This document shows positions 16,537-24,794 of a stretch of 64,000 nt of DNA, piece by piece. Below the pieces are notes generated by a model, which saw only the letters and a program-made list of their open reading frames with translations, made no database searches and was not told the origin of the DNA. Source of the DNA: Modicisalibacter xianhensis (GTDB lineage Bacteria; Pseudomonadota; Gammaproteobacteria; Pseudomonadales; Halomonadaceae); contig NZ_FOPY01000016.1 of the NCBI RefSeq assembly GCF_900113605.1, positions 1-64,000 on the forward strand. Reading direction: 5' to 3'. Position 1 is the stretch's first letter, and every line of letters starts with the position of its first letter. A program made the translations under genes and the position numbers.

Positions 16537-17664
16537 TCAAAACTCCGAGTAAAGCCGGCCGGGATTGAAGATGCCGTTGGGGTCGAGCTGGGCCTTGAGT
16601 TGGCGGTGATACTTGGCAACGATCGGGGCCAACGGCGTGAACGGCTCGGCCGCCCCGCCTTCTGACTGCGGGGTGAAACAGGTGGCGTGTCCGCCGGCGC
16701 GCGCGACAGCGTCGCGCACGGTTTCGGCAGCGGCATCGCTGCGCAGCCAGCGCTGGGCGCCGGCCCAGTCATAAAGCGTATCGCCGTCGATGGCGAGTCT
16801 CGGGGTATTGTTAGGTAATGACAGGCGCCACAGCGGGCGGGAATCGGTGTCGCCGAAAAACGCCAAGCGTTGTTCACGCAGGTCTGACCAGAATGACGCC
16901 TCCAGGCGCTCACCGCCCAGACGTTCCGCCGTGGCAGCCACTGAACTGCGCCCCCCCTCGAGACGCAGATGAAGTGCACCGTCGTGCCAGGCGGCCGCAC
17001 TCAACGGCAACGGTTGACGGCCCCACTCGGCGAGCCGCTCAAGCGCGTTGTCGAGTGTCATCTCCAGGCGCAGGCTATGTGTCTCGGTGGCCTTGGGCAG
17101 CACCTTGAGTGACACCTCGGTGACGACACCGAGCGTGCCTTGTGCACCGACCATCAGGCGGGACAGATCGTAACCGGCGACGTTCTTCATCACCTCGCCA
17201 CCAAAGCGCAGATGCTTGCCTTCGTGCGTGATGACCCGTGTACCGAGCACGAAGTCACGGACACTGCCGGCCCAGGGGCGACGCGGCCCCGACAGGCCGG
17301 TGGCAATCATGCCGCCGACCGTGGCTGACTGGCCGAAGTGAGGTGGCTCACAGCCGAGCTGTTGACCCTCGGCGTCCAGGGCTGCCTCGAGTTCGCGCAG
17401 GGGCGTGCCGCTACGCACCGAAATCACCAACTCGACCGGATCGTAGTGGGTAATGCCGCGATGCTCGGCCAGCGATAGTGTCTCGCCCTCGACAGGGCGA
17501 CCGTAGAAGGCCTTGGTATCGCCACCGACGACCTTGAGTGGTGTCTTGTCGGCATTGGCCTGGCGTACCCGCTCGCACAGCGCCTCGCTAATATCCCGGG
17601 CAGGTGCCGAGGATGCGCCGCGTTCGGCGTGTGCTGAGTAGTTGTCCTGTTCGTGGTGTTCCAT
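16537..17664 (-). CDS. glcE: glycolate oxidase FAD-binding subunit GlcE
   Basis: 375 residues. It has a PCMH-type FAD domain (PLKVVGGDTKAFYGRP; GATVGGMIATGLSGPRRP-like segment SATVGGMIATGLSGP; AGYDLSRLMVGAQGTLGVVTEVSLK) but lacks the full C-terminal catalytic half of GlcD, as usual for GlcE. It forms the D-E-F complex that oxidises glycolate to glyoxylate. The ATG at 17664 lies about 9 nt after the glcD stop with GAGG overlapping that stop; a TTG at 17670 is the alternative. Confidence 0.95.
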   Translation of the reverse strand: MEHHEQDNYSAHAERGASSAPARDISEALCERVRQANADKTPLKVVGGDTKAFYGRPVEGETLSLAEHRGITHYDPVELVISVRSGTPLRELEAALDAEGQQLGCEPPHFGQSATVGGMIATGLSGPRRPWAGSVRDFVLGTRVITHEGKHLRFGGEVMKNVAGYDLSRLMVGAQGTLGVVTEVSLKVLPKATETHSLRLEMTLDNALERLAEWGRQPLPLSAAAWHDGALHLRLEGGRSSVAATAERLGGERLEASFWSDLREQRLAFFGDTDSRPLWRLSLPNNTPRLAIDGDTLYDWAGAQRWLRSDAAAETVRDAVARAGGHATCFTPQSEGGAAEPFTPLAPIVAKYHRQLKAQLDPNGIFNPGRLYSEF

Positions 17665-17673
17665 GGTCAAACC

Positions 17674-19173
17674 TCAAAAGCGCGGCAATTCGGGGTGGGG
17701 AAGCTCCCCGTTATGCACATGCATCGCGCCGAACTCGGCGCAGCGCTGCAGCGTCGGAATGTTCTTGCCCGGGTTGAGCAGGCGACGCGTGTCGAAGGCC
17801 GCCTTCACGGCATGGAATGTGGTCAACTCGTCGGGCTGGAACTGGGCACACATCTGATTGATCTTTTCGCGACCAACACCGTGTTCGCCGGTGATGCTGC
17901 CGCCGGCTTCGACGCACAGTTCGAGAATCTTGCCGCCCACTGTCTCGGCCAGTTCCAGTTCACCCTCGCGGTTGGCATCGAACAGGATCAGTGGATGCAT
18001 GTTGCCGTCACCGGCATGGAAAACGTTGGCGACACGCAAGCCGTACTGCTCGGACAGATCGGCAATGCCCTTGAGCACACGCGGCAGCTCGCGGCGCGGA
18101 ATGGTACCGTCCATGCAGTAGTAATCCGGCGACATGCGCCCCACCGCCGGAAACGCATTCTTGCGACCGGCCCAAAATTTGGCGCGCTCGGCGTCGTCGC
18201 GTGCCTGGGCAATATCGGTGGCACCCGCCGCCTCGAGAACCCGGCGCACGGTCTGGCAGTCGTCGTCGACGTCGGCTTCCACGCCGTCAAGCTCGCAGAG
18301 CAGGATGGCCTCGGCGTCCACCGGGTAATTGGCGTGAATGAAGTCCTCGGCGGCACGGATCGCCAGATTGTCCATCATTTCCAGGCCGCCCGGGATGATG
18401 CCGGCGGCGATGATGTCGCCGACCGCCTTGCCGGCCTTCTCGACATCGTCGAAGCTGGCCATCAGTACCTTGGCGCTTTCCGGCTTGGGCAGCAGCTTGA
18501 CGGTGATCTCGGTGACCACGCCGAGCATGCCCTCGGAGCCGGTGAACAGCGCCATCAGGTCGAAGCCGGGGGCATCGAAGGCTTCACTGCCCAGCGTCAT
18601 GCGCTCCCCCTCGATGGTCACCACCTCGACACGCATGACGTTGTGGACCGTCAGGCCATACTTGAGGCAGTGCACGCCACCGGCATTTTCCGCGACGTTG
18701 CCGCCGATCGAACAGGCGATCTGCGAGGAGGGGTCCGGGGCGTAGTAAAGCCCATAGGGTGCGGCGGCCTCGGAGATGGCCAGGTTGCGCACGCCTGGCT
18801 GGACCCGGGCGATACGCGCGTCCGGGTCGACCTCTAGGATCTTGGCGAAACGCGACATGACCAGCAGTACGCCTTGCTCCAGCGGCAAGGCGCCACCCGA
18901 CAGGCCGGTCCCCGCGCCCCGGGTCACGACGGGGACGCCCATCTCGTAGCAGGTACGCAGCAGCGTCTCGACCTGTTCCAGGGTATGCGGCATGGCCACC
19001 AGCATGGGAAGGATGCGGTAGGCCGAGAGACCATCGCATTCGAAGGGGCGCAGGTCTTCCTCGCGGTGCAGTAGCGTCATGTCCGGCAGCGCGTTCTGCA
19101 ACTGCTGGAGCACGTTTGTCTTGTCTTGTTTCGACAACGCCCCATCAAGGCGCTCGTCGTAGAGAATGTTCAT
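17674..19173 (-). CDS. glcD: glycolate oxidase FAD subunit GlcD
   Basis: 499 residues from MNILYDERLDGAL, the E. coli GlcD length. Its FAD_binding_4 domain has VVTRGAGTGLSGGALP and IGGNVAENAGGVHCLKYG. The FAD-oxidase C domain has VFHAGDGNMHP and ITGEHGVGREK. It is the catalytic flavoprotein for oxidation of glycolate (and often D-lactate) at the cytoplasmic membrane. The start at 19173 has GGGGAG upstream; a longer frame to 19224 runs into the operator region and is rejected. First gene of the operon, divergent from glcC. Confidence 0.95.
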   Translation of the reverse strand: MNILYDERLDGALSKQDKTNVLQQLQNALPDMTLLHREEDLRPFECDGLSAYRILPMLVAMPHTLEQVETLLRTCYEMGVPVVTRGAGTGLSGGALPLEQGVLLVMSRFAKILEVDPDARIARVQPGVRNLAISEAAAPYGLYYAPDPSSQIACSIGGNVAENAGGVHCLKYGLTVHNVMRVEVVTIEGERMTLGSEAFDAPGFDLMALFTGSEGMLGVVTEITVKLLPKPESAKVLMASFDDVEKAGKAVGDIIAAGIIPGGLEMMDNLAIRAAEDFIHANYPVDAEAILLCELDGVEADVDDDCQTVRRVLEAAGATDIAQARDDAERAKFWAGRKNAFPAVGRMSPDYYCMDGTIPRRELPRVLKGIADLSEQYGLRVANVFHAGDGNMHPLILFDANREGELELAETVGGKILELCVEAGGSITGEHGVGREKINQMCAQFQPDELTTFHAVKAAFDTRRLLNPGKNIPTLQRCAEFGAMHVHNGELPHPELPRF

Positions 19174-19248
19174 GGGCACTCCCCGGTCAACATCACGGTA
19201 GCCACACAATCTGCGACTTCCCACAGGCTGTGTCCAGACTTTGGTTCA

Positions 19249-19261
19249 CTGGTCAGACCAG
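19249..19261. promoter_or_regulatory. GlcC operator candidate, glcD-proximal
   Basis: CTGGTCAGACCAG is a perfect 13-bp palindrome with the TGGTCnGACCA core typical of FadR-subfamily GntR operators. It lies 76-88 bp upstream of the glcD start. Confidence 0.75.
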
Positions 19262-19346
19262 CCATTAGTCTAATTTCTGAAAATGCATTCCAGCGTTTCA
19301 ATGGGGCGCCAGTAATGAGCCCTTGAAGCTCTCGAATAGCAACTGA

Positions 19347-19359
19347 CTGGTCTGACCAG
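19347..19359. promoter_or_regulatory. GlcC operator candidate, glcC-proximal
   Basis: CTGGTCTGACCAG differs from the other site only at the central base. It ends 9 bp before the glcC start codon, so the regulator probably also represses itself. The two centres are 98 bp apart, allowing looping. Confidence 0.75.
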
Positions 19360-19368
19360 AGGATTGCG

Positions 19369-20145
19369 ATGCACGACGCCCCCGATAACCGGCCCATGGT
19401 TCGCACTGCGGATACCGTGGTGGCCCGATTGGAGCAACTGATTCTTGACGGCGTGCTCAAGCCGGGGCAGCTGCTGCCCTCCGAGCGGCGCCTGTGCGAC
19501 AAGCTGGGCGTGTCGCGAGCCTCGCTGCGTGAAGGGCTACGCTCATTGCGCAGCAAAGGGATCATCGAGACCCATCAGGGTCGAGGCTCGACCGTTGCCA
19601 AGCTGCTGCCGCAGCGAGATGACAGTCCGCTGATGCATCTATTCAGGGACCATCCGCGCACGTTGTACGATCTCCTCGAAGTTCGCGCATTGCTGGAAGG
19701 AGAGTCGGCTCGGCTGGCGGCGCTGCGTGGCACCCCGGCGGATCGTGTGATGATTACCCGGCGCTACGAGGAACTGACGGCTTATATCGAGCAGGCGGAA
19801 TCGATCGATGCCGAGCGGCTGGCCCGGTTGGATCATGCCTTTCATCTGGCGATCTGCGAAGCGTCGCACAACCCGGTACTGGTACATACCTTGCAGGGTT
19901 TGACCGACCTGCTGCTCAGTTCAGTCTTTGCCTCGCTCAAGAATCTTTATCACCGGCCCGGCCCACGCATCTGGATCAACGAACAGCACGCCCAACTGTT
20001 CGAGGCAGTCATAGGTCAGGATGCCGAACGGGCCCGTCAGGTGGCGTTGCAGCACCTGGACAGCATCGAGCGGGGATTGCGTGAGATAGAGGCGGAAAAC
20101 GAGCGCCTGGTGCGCTCGTCGATGCGGTTGGAGGGGTGGGGGTAG
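19369..20145 (+). CDS. glcC: GntR/FCD-family regulator of the glycolate operon
   Basis: 258 residues. The N-terminal GntR winged helix (VVARLEQLILDGVLKPGQLLPSERRLCDKLGVSRASLREGLRSL) is followed by the all-helical FCD ligand domain with conserved residues (YDLLEVRALLEGESARLAA, LDHAFHLAICEASHNPVL). In E. coli GlcC activates glc in response to glycolate. Position and orientation (divergent from glcD, 195 bp apart with two operators) support the same job. RBS before 19369: GAGGA. Confidence 0.9.
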   Translation: MHDAPDNRPMVRTADTVVARLEQLILDGVLKPGQLLPSERRLCDKLGVSRASLREGLRSLRSKGIIETHQGRGSTVAKLLPQRDDSPLMHLFRDHPRTLYDLLEVRALLEGESARLAALRGTPADRVMITRRYEELTAYIEQAESIDAERLARLDHAFHLAICEASHNPVLVHTLQGLTDLLLSSVFASLKNLYHRPGPRIWINEQHAQLFEAVIGQDAERARQVALQHLDSIERGLREIEAENERLVRSSMRLEGWG

Positions 20146-20155
20146 GTACCGACAT

Positions 20156-20851
20156 TCAGGAGGAAGCGGCCCGGGAAGGCAATTCGTCGTCCCCTTCCTC
20201 TTCGATCATGCCATCCAGGGAGGCGACCTCGAGCTTGTTGCAGAGGTGCTCGCGCAGGATTCGTCCCAGCATCAGGCCATCGCGCTTCTGCAGGGCCTCG
20301 ATCATGGCCTCGTGATCCTCGACGGCGCGTTTCCAGAAATCATCCGTCATCTTCTTTGAGTACCGCACCCGCTTCACGCGCTGGCTGAGATTGTTGTACA
20401 TCTCTTCGAGTACGTCATTATCGGCCGCGGCAATGATGCGCTCGTGAATCTGCTGATTGACCCGGAAATAGGGCTGCAGTTCTCGCTGTCGGTAATGCTC
20501 GAGCATCGTATCGTGAAGCCGCTGAATGGCAGCAATTTCTTCGTCTGTGATGTTCTGACAGGCCAGTTCGCCCGATAGTCCTTCCAGAGCGGCCATCACA
20601 TCGTAGGTGTTTCTTACCTTCTTTACGGTCAGGCGCGTGACCCGGGCACCCCGGTTGGGCAGTATCTCGACCAGACCTTCCGAAGCCATGACCTTGAGCG
20701 CTTCGCGTAGCGGGGTACGCGATACACCGAACTGTTCGCAAAGCTTCTTTTCCGAAATGCGTTCCCCCGGGGCCAGGACGCCCTGCTCGATCAATTCCCG
20801 GACGCGATCTGCGACCTCTCGATAGAGGTTTCTGTGCTGGATCTTTTCCAT
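20156..20851 (-). CDS. GntR/FCD-family transcriptional regulator of the neighbouring carboxylate cluster
   Basis: 231 residues from MEKIQHRNLYREV; the frame extends to 20881 with two further Met, and none has a strong RBS, so the start is uncertain. The GntR helix-turn-helix is LAPGERISEKKLCEQFGVSRTPLREALKVMASEGLVEILPNRGARV, followed by an FCD domain (YDVMAALEGLSGELAC ... INQQIHERII-like VNQQIHERIIAAADND). It is divergent from the DUF336/TRAP cluster. Three promoter regions of that cluster share AATTCAAAAT, so this protein is the likely repressor. It ends 10 bp after glcC (convergent). Confidence 0.85.
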   Translation of the reverse strand: MEKIQHRNLYREVADRVRELIEQGVLAPGERISEKKLCEQFGVSRTPLREALKVMASEGLVEILPNRGARVTRLTVKKVRNTYDVMAALEGLSGELACQNITDEEIAAIQRLHDTMLEHYRQRELQPYFRVNQQIHERIIAAADNDVLEEMYNNLSQRVKRVRYSKKMTDDFWKRAVEDHEAMIEALQKRDGLMLGRILREHLCNKLEVASLDGMIEEEGDDELPSRAASS

Positions 20852-20899
20852 TGGCGGTTCTCGCATCGGGGCGATACGCATAAGTCTCGCTGCGTCGCC

Positions 20900-20940
20900 T
20901 TGACTTGGTTACAAGAACGGTATTATGAATTCAAAATCAA
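20900..20940 (+). promoter_or_regulatory. promoter and operator of the DUF336 gene
   Basis: TTGACT (20900-20905) with TATTAT (20921) or TATGAA (20924) gives a sigma-70-like promoter with 15 or 18 bp spacing. GAATTCAAAATC (20927-20938) overlaps the -10 and start area and matches the sites at 21647 and 26832. Confidence 0.6.
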
Positions 20941-20973
20941 GACAACAACAATTCATCCCGCAAGGAGCCGCTC

Positions 20974-21435
20974 ATGGCTGGCAAGGTATACCGCTCCCAC
21001 GTTCAGATTTCCCGTCTCCAGGCTCGTCAGATTATCGAAGCTGCCTTCGGCAACGCCCGCAATGCCGCCATGGAGCCACTGACGGTCGTCGTGCTTGACC
21101 TCGGGGGGAATGTCATTGCTGCTGAACGGGAGGATGGTTGCGCACCGCTACGCTTTCCCGTTGCCAAGGGGAAGGCCTATGCCGCGCTCGGCAATGGCGT
21201 GGCCAGTCGTGTCGTGGGAGAGCGCAATGCCGAGCGGCCTGCTTTCCTGGCCTCGGTGGCCGCTGCCTCGGACGGCAAGTTCGTGCCCGTACCCGGAGGG
21301 GTCGTAATCCTTGATGAGAATAGCCAAGTGATCGGGGCGGTCGGTATCAGCGGTGCTTCTTCCGACGAAGACGAACAGGCGGCAATGGCAGGTATTCGCG
21401 AGGCGGGGTTTCAGCCTGGCCTGGCACCGGACTGA
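20974..21435 (+). CDS. GlcG-like DUF336 protein
   Basis: 153 residues. The DUF336 fold is recognisable from LQARQIIEAAFGNARNAAMEPLTVVVLDLGGNVIAAEREDGCAP and VPGGVVILDENSQVIGAVGISGASSDEDEQAA. It is a second copy of the family seen in glcG but clearly divergent. Function is unproven: heme binding (HbpS) or accessory to 2-hydroxy-acid use. CAAGGAG precedes the ATG. It heads the catabolic cluster, though a stem-loop and a separate promoter separate it from the TRAP genes. Confidence 0.8.
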   Translation: MAGKVYRSHVQISRLQARQIIEAAFGNARNAAMEPLTVVVLDLGGNVIAAEREDGCAPLRFPVAKGKAYAALGNGVASRVVGERNAERPAFLASVAAASDGKFVPVPGGVVILDENSQVIGAVGISGASSDEDEQAAMAGIREAGFQPGLAPD

Positions 21436-21808
21436 CCCCGGCAGGGTCATTCTCGCTTCAGGCAAAGTCCGGTTGCCTGAAGCGCCAACCTTCTTGCAGT
21501 GAGCGGCCATCTTCCGGCCTTTCCTGCGTCCGATAGGTGCGATGCAAGACTGATCGTGCCCTCTCATGCTGCGTATTACTTACTGAAATCGTTAATGTTT
21601 TTGGAATCCCCAAGTTTTCTTTCAGCGAACTAAAGTATAATTTCGCATTTTGAATTATGTATCCATATTCGATTTGCAGCCGGCTTTCATCGCGACACGC
21701 CAGCACGACACAGCGACCGGGCCGGCTGAAATGAGAGTCCGCTCGTGCGGGCTTCGGTAGGCCACTCAATGGCTGACCTACAAAAACAACGAGACTTCGG
21801 AGATCGAC
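21436..21808 (+). promoter_or_regulatory. 373-bp intergenic region with promoter and operator of the TRAP operon
   Basis: No gene is seen. It holds a stem-loop (separate entry), a perfect -10 TATAAT at 21636-21641 and, directly downstream, ATTTTGAATT (21647-21656), the inverse of AATTCAAAAT found in the other two promoter regions of the cluster. The untranslated leader would be about 160 nt. Confidence 0.55.
21454..21484 (+). terminator. stem-loop after the DUF336 gene
   Basis: CGCTTCAGGCAA and TTGCCTGAAGCG form a perfect 12-bp stem with a 7-nt loop 19 nt after the stop. The following CCAACCTTCTT is only weakly T-rich, so termination may be partial. Confidence 0.55.
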
Positions 21809-22780
21809 ATGAAAGCCATAAAGACAGCTCTACTCGCTACCGCGCTAGCCTTCGGCGTACAGGCAGCCAGCGCGCAGGAGCGTGAGATCAAGTTCGGGCA
21901 TGTGGGCGGGCCGGGTTCCCTGTTCGAGATTTCAGCCAACGAATTCGCCAAGATCGCCAATGAGAAGCTCGAGGGAAAAGCTGAGGTGGTCGTCTACGGT
22001 TCGAGTCAGTTGGGCAACGATTCCCAGATGCTCAACAAGCTGAAGCTGGGCACTATCGATCTGGCGTTGCCGTCCTCGATCATGAGTAGCGTGTCGCCGG
22101 AATTCTCTCTTTTCGAGATGCCCTACCTCATTGAAGATCGGGAACACATGCGCCGGGTGCGCGACGATTTTCTGCGCGACGAACTCTATGCGGCGGCTGA
22201 AAACAAGAACTACAAGATCATTGGCATCTGGGAGAACGGCTTCCGTCAGATCACCAACAACACCCGTCCGATCAACGTGCCCTCCGATCTCGAGGGGATC
22301 AAGCTAAGAACGCCTAACGGTGTGTGGCGCGTGGAGATGTTCAAGAGCTACGGCGCGAACCCGGCGCCGATGGCGCTCTCCGAAGCATTCGTCGCGCTGC
22401 AGACTGGCGCCATGGACGGTCAGGAAAACCCCTTGGTTCAGATCTACTCCCAGCGTTTCCAGGAAGTTCAGGATTATCTGTCGCTATCCAATCACGTCTA
22501 CACCCCGGCTTACGTGCTGGCCGGTGCCAGCTGGAATCGCCTGCCTGAAGACGTCCGTCAGGTGCTTGCCGAGACGGCTGAGGAAGTCGAAGGGTACGCC
22601 CTGGAGCAAGGTGAGCGGCTCGACAATAGCCTGTTGGCCAAGTTCGAGGAGGAGGGGATGCAAATCAACAAAGTGGATACCCAAGCCTTCGTTGATGGCT
22701 CTTCATCGATCTACGAGAAGTTCGGCAGTGAAGTGGACGGTGGCCAGGAAATGATCGAGAAGGTCGACGCACTTCGCTGA
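21809..22780 (+). CDS. TRAP transporter substrate-binding protein DctP
   Basis: 323 residues with a Sec signal peptide (MKAIKTALLATALAFGVQAASA, cleaved before QEREIKFGH). DctP features: VVVYGSSQLGNDSQML, WENGFRQITNNTRPI, the carboxylate-binding Arg region LEGIKLRTPNGVW, and GAMDGQENPL. It captures a carboxylate in the periplasm for the DctQM permease that follows. The ligand is unknown; the operon content suggests an organic acid needing CoA activation. Only 14 bp separate it from dctQ. Confidence 0.9.
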   Translation: MKAIKTALLATALAFGVQAASAQEREIKFGHVGGPGSLFEISANEFAKIANEKLEGKAEVVVYGSSQLGNDSQMLNKLKLGTIDLALPSSIMSSVSPEFSLFEMPYLIEDREHMRRVRDDFLRDELYAAAENKNYKIIGIWENGFRQITNNTRPINVPSDLEGIKLRTPNGVWRVEMFKSYGANPAPMALSEAFVALQTGAMDGQENPLVQIYSQRFQEVQDYLSLSNHVYTPAYVLAGASWNRLPEDVRQVLAETAEEVEGYALEQGERLDNSLLAKFEEEGMQINKVDTQAFVDGSSSIYEKFGSEVDGGQEMIEKVDALR

Positions 22781-22794
22781 AACTCCCTGAGTCA

Positions 22795-23466
22795 GTGATA
22801 CCGGGCATGCCACGCGCAGCGACACGAGTGCAGCAGGGCATGTCCTCCTCCTCTTCTTTCCCGGAGATGGCCAACGTGACCTTTAAACAATTCAAGGTGG
22901 CTTATCAGAAGTTGCTGGAATTCATTGTCTTTCTGAACGTCCTGGCGCTGTCGGGGGTAGTGATCGTGGGCTTCATGTCCCGTCTGGTCGGCTCGCCTTT
23001 CAGTTGGTACGACGAAGTCGCCTCGGTGGGACTGGCCTGGCTGACCTATTACGGGGCGGCCCTGGCCGCGGCCAAGGGAGCTCACATTACCTGTCCCAGC
23101 ATCATCAACATGGCTCCACCCAGCATTCGCCTACCAGTAGCGCTTCTGGCGGAGGCGATCACCATCGCCTTCTTCGTGCTGCTCGGTTACACCGGCTATC
23201 AGGTGGTGATGATCCTGGAGGGCTCGACATTGGTGAGCCTGACCAGTATTTCGTTGCAGCTCACCCAATCCGTCATTCCCATCGGATCGGCGCTGTTCAT
23301 CATCGCGCAATTGCTTCGCTTGCCAGAAGTGATCGAAAGCGCGCGTGGTGCGGGCTTCATCGATCACGAGTTGGAGGAGGCGGGCATCAATCCCGACGAG
23401 GCGCGATCGAACGAGGGCGACAGTTCCTTCGGGCAGGCCGATAGCCAGGCGCCCCATCGGGCCTGA
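22795..23466 (+). CDS. TRAP transporter small permease DctQ
   Basis: Up to 223 residues with four predicted membrane helices (LLEFIVFLNVLALSGVVIVGF; SVGLAWLTYYGAALAAAKGAHI; LLAEAITIAFFVLLGYTGYQVVM; VIPIGSALFIIAQLL-type). The start is unclear: GTG 22795, ATG 22807, 22840 and 22867 are all in frame and none has a strong RBS. MANVTFKQF at 22867 gives the most usual length. The hydrophilic acidic C-terminus of about 40 residues is longer than in most DctQ. Confidence 0.85.
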   Translation: MIPGMPRAATRVQQGMSSSSSFPEMANVTFKQFKVAYQKLLEFIVFLNVLALSGVVIVGFMSRLVGSPFSWYDEVASVGLAWLTYYGAALAAAKGAHITCPSIINMAPPSIRLPVALLAEAITIAFFVLLGYTGYQVVMILEGSTLVSLTSISLQLTQSVIPIGSALFIIAQLLRLPEVIESARGAGFIDHELEEAGINPDEARSNEGDSSFGQADSQAPHRA

Positions 23467-23497
23467 CGGACATCAGCGTACCAGCGGAGAATAAACA

Positions 23498-24784
23498 ATG
23501 ATCATACTATCGATGTTCGCGGGCCTGATATCGCTGATCCTCATCAATGTGCCGGTGGCCGTGGCACTGGGGATCGTGGGGGCATTGGCCACCGTGGCAA
23601 GCTTTGGTGTCTTCGCCTTGCCCAACATTGGCATGGTGATGTTCGACGGCGCGACCAAGTTTCCCCTGATTGCGATTCCGCTGTTCATACTGGCCGGCGC
23701 GATCATGAACGCTTCAAGTATCTCGCGCCGGCTCATCGATCTGGCCATGGCCATGGTCGGGTTCATCAAGGGTGGCCTGTCCATGGTGACCATCGGGGCC
23801 TCGATCTTCTTCGCCGAGATTTCCGGCTCTGCGGTGGCTGGCGTGTCGGCCATCGGCAGCATCCTGATTCCGGCGATGCGCAAGAAAGGCTACTCCAAGG
23901 AGTTCTCGGCGGCCATTTCCTCATCGGCTGCCAGCCTAGCAATCATTTTGCCACCGTCGATTCCCATGATTCTCTATGCCGTCATGTCCGGTGAGTCAGT
24001 GGTCAAGATGTTCATCGCCGGTATCTTCCCCGGCCTGCTGGGGGCCATGGGGTTGGCTGCCATGTGCTATTACCTGGCCCGTAAACATGATTTCCCTTCC
24101 GAGGGGAAATTCCAGACTAAGCGGCTGTGGGAAGCCTTCAAGGGGGCGATCTGGGCCCTGCTGATCCCGGTCATCATTCTGGGGGGCATCTTCGGGGGCA
24201 TCGTGACCGCGACCGAAGGGGCGGCGCTCGCCGTCGTGGTTGCCATTTTCATTAGCTCAGTAGTTTATCGCGAGTTCAGCCTGAAGATATTCTACAAGTC
24301 CTGCATTGATGCAGGCGTCCAGACTGCCGTGGTCATGCTGCTGGTGGCCAGTTCCGCGGTGGTGGGGCTCTATCTGACCGAGACCCAGATTCCTCAGCAG
24401 ATGGCCAACTCCATCAGTGAATTGACGGATAACAAGTACGTCATCCTGGCGCTGCTCAACATCATCTTCCTGATCCTGGGTATTTTCCTGCATTCTGCGG
24501 CGGCGATCATTCTGGTCGTGCCGATCGTGCTGCCCCTGGTGACGGCCGTGGGCATCGACCCGCTGCACTTCGGCCTGATCGTTACGCTGAACCTGGCCAT
24601 CGGTCAGCAGACGCCTCCGGTCGCCAGCGTGCTGATCGCATCGTGCTCGATCGCCAAGTCGGATATCTGGGCTACCACGCGTACCAACCTGTGGTTCATC
24701 GGCGTGTTGTTCCTGATCCTGATGATCAACACCTACATCCCGGCCTTCGCCCTGGCGCTGGTCAACCTGGTCTACGGCGCATAA
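23498..24784 (+). CDS. TRAP transporter large permease DctM
   Basis: 428 residues, about 12 hydrophobic segments, of the DctM family: FPLIAIPLFILAGAIMNAS, FAEISGSAVAGVSAIGSILIPAM, IILPPSIPMILYAVMSGES, and NLAIGQQTPPVASVL. It is the Na+-coupled transport channel and works with the DctP and DctQ encoded upstream. GGAG before the ATG gives a good RBS. Confidence 0.9.
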   Translation: MIILSMFAGLISLILINVPVAVALGIVGALATVASFGVFALPNIGMVMFDGATKFPLIAIPLFILAGAIMNASSISRRLIDLAMAMVGFIKGGLSMVTIGASIFFAEISGSAVAGVSAIGSILIPAMRKKGYSKEFSAAISSSAASLAIILPPSIPMILYAVMSGESVVKMFIAGIFPGLLGAMGLAAMCYYLARKHDFPSEGKFQTKRLWEAFKGAIWALLIPVIILGGIFGGIVTATEGAALAVVVAIFISSVVYREFSLKIFYKSCIDAGVQTAVVMLLVASSAVVGLYLTETQIPQQMANSISELTDNKYVILALLNIIFLILGIFLHSAAAIILVVPIVLPLVTAVGIDPLHFGLIVTLNLAIGQQTPPVASVLIASCSIAKSDIWATTRTNLWFIGVLFLILMINTYIPAFALALVNLVYGA

Positions 24785-24794
24785 GGAGTCGAGC

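Noticed and set aside
15264-17000. Extended glcF start
   Set aside because: The extra N-terminal 155 codons overlap glcE and do not resemble GlcF; the ATG at 16535 follows the glcE stop by one base.
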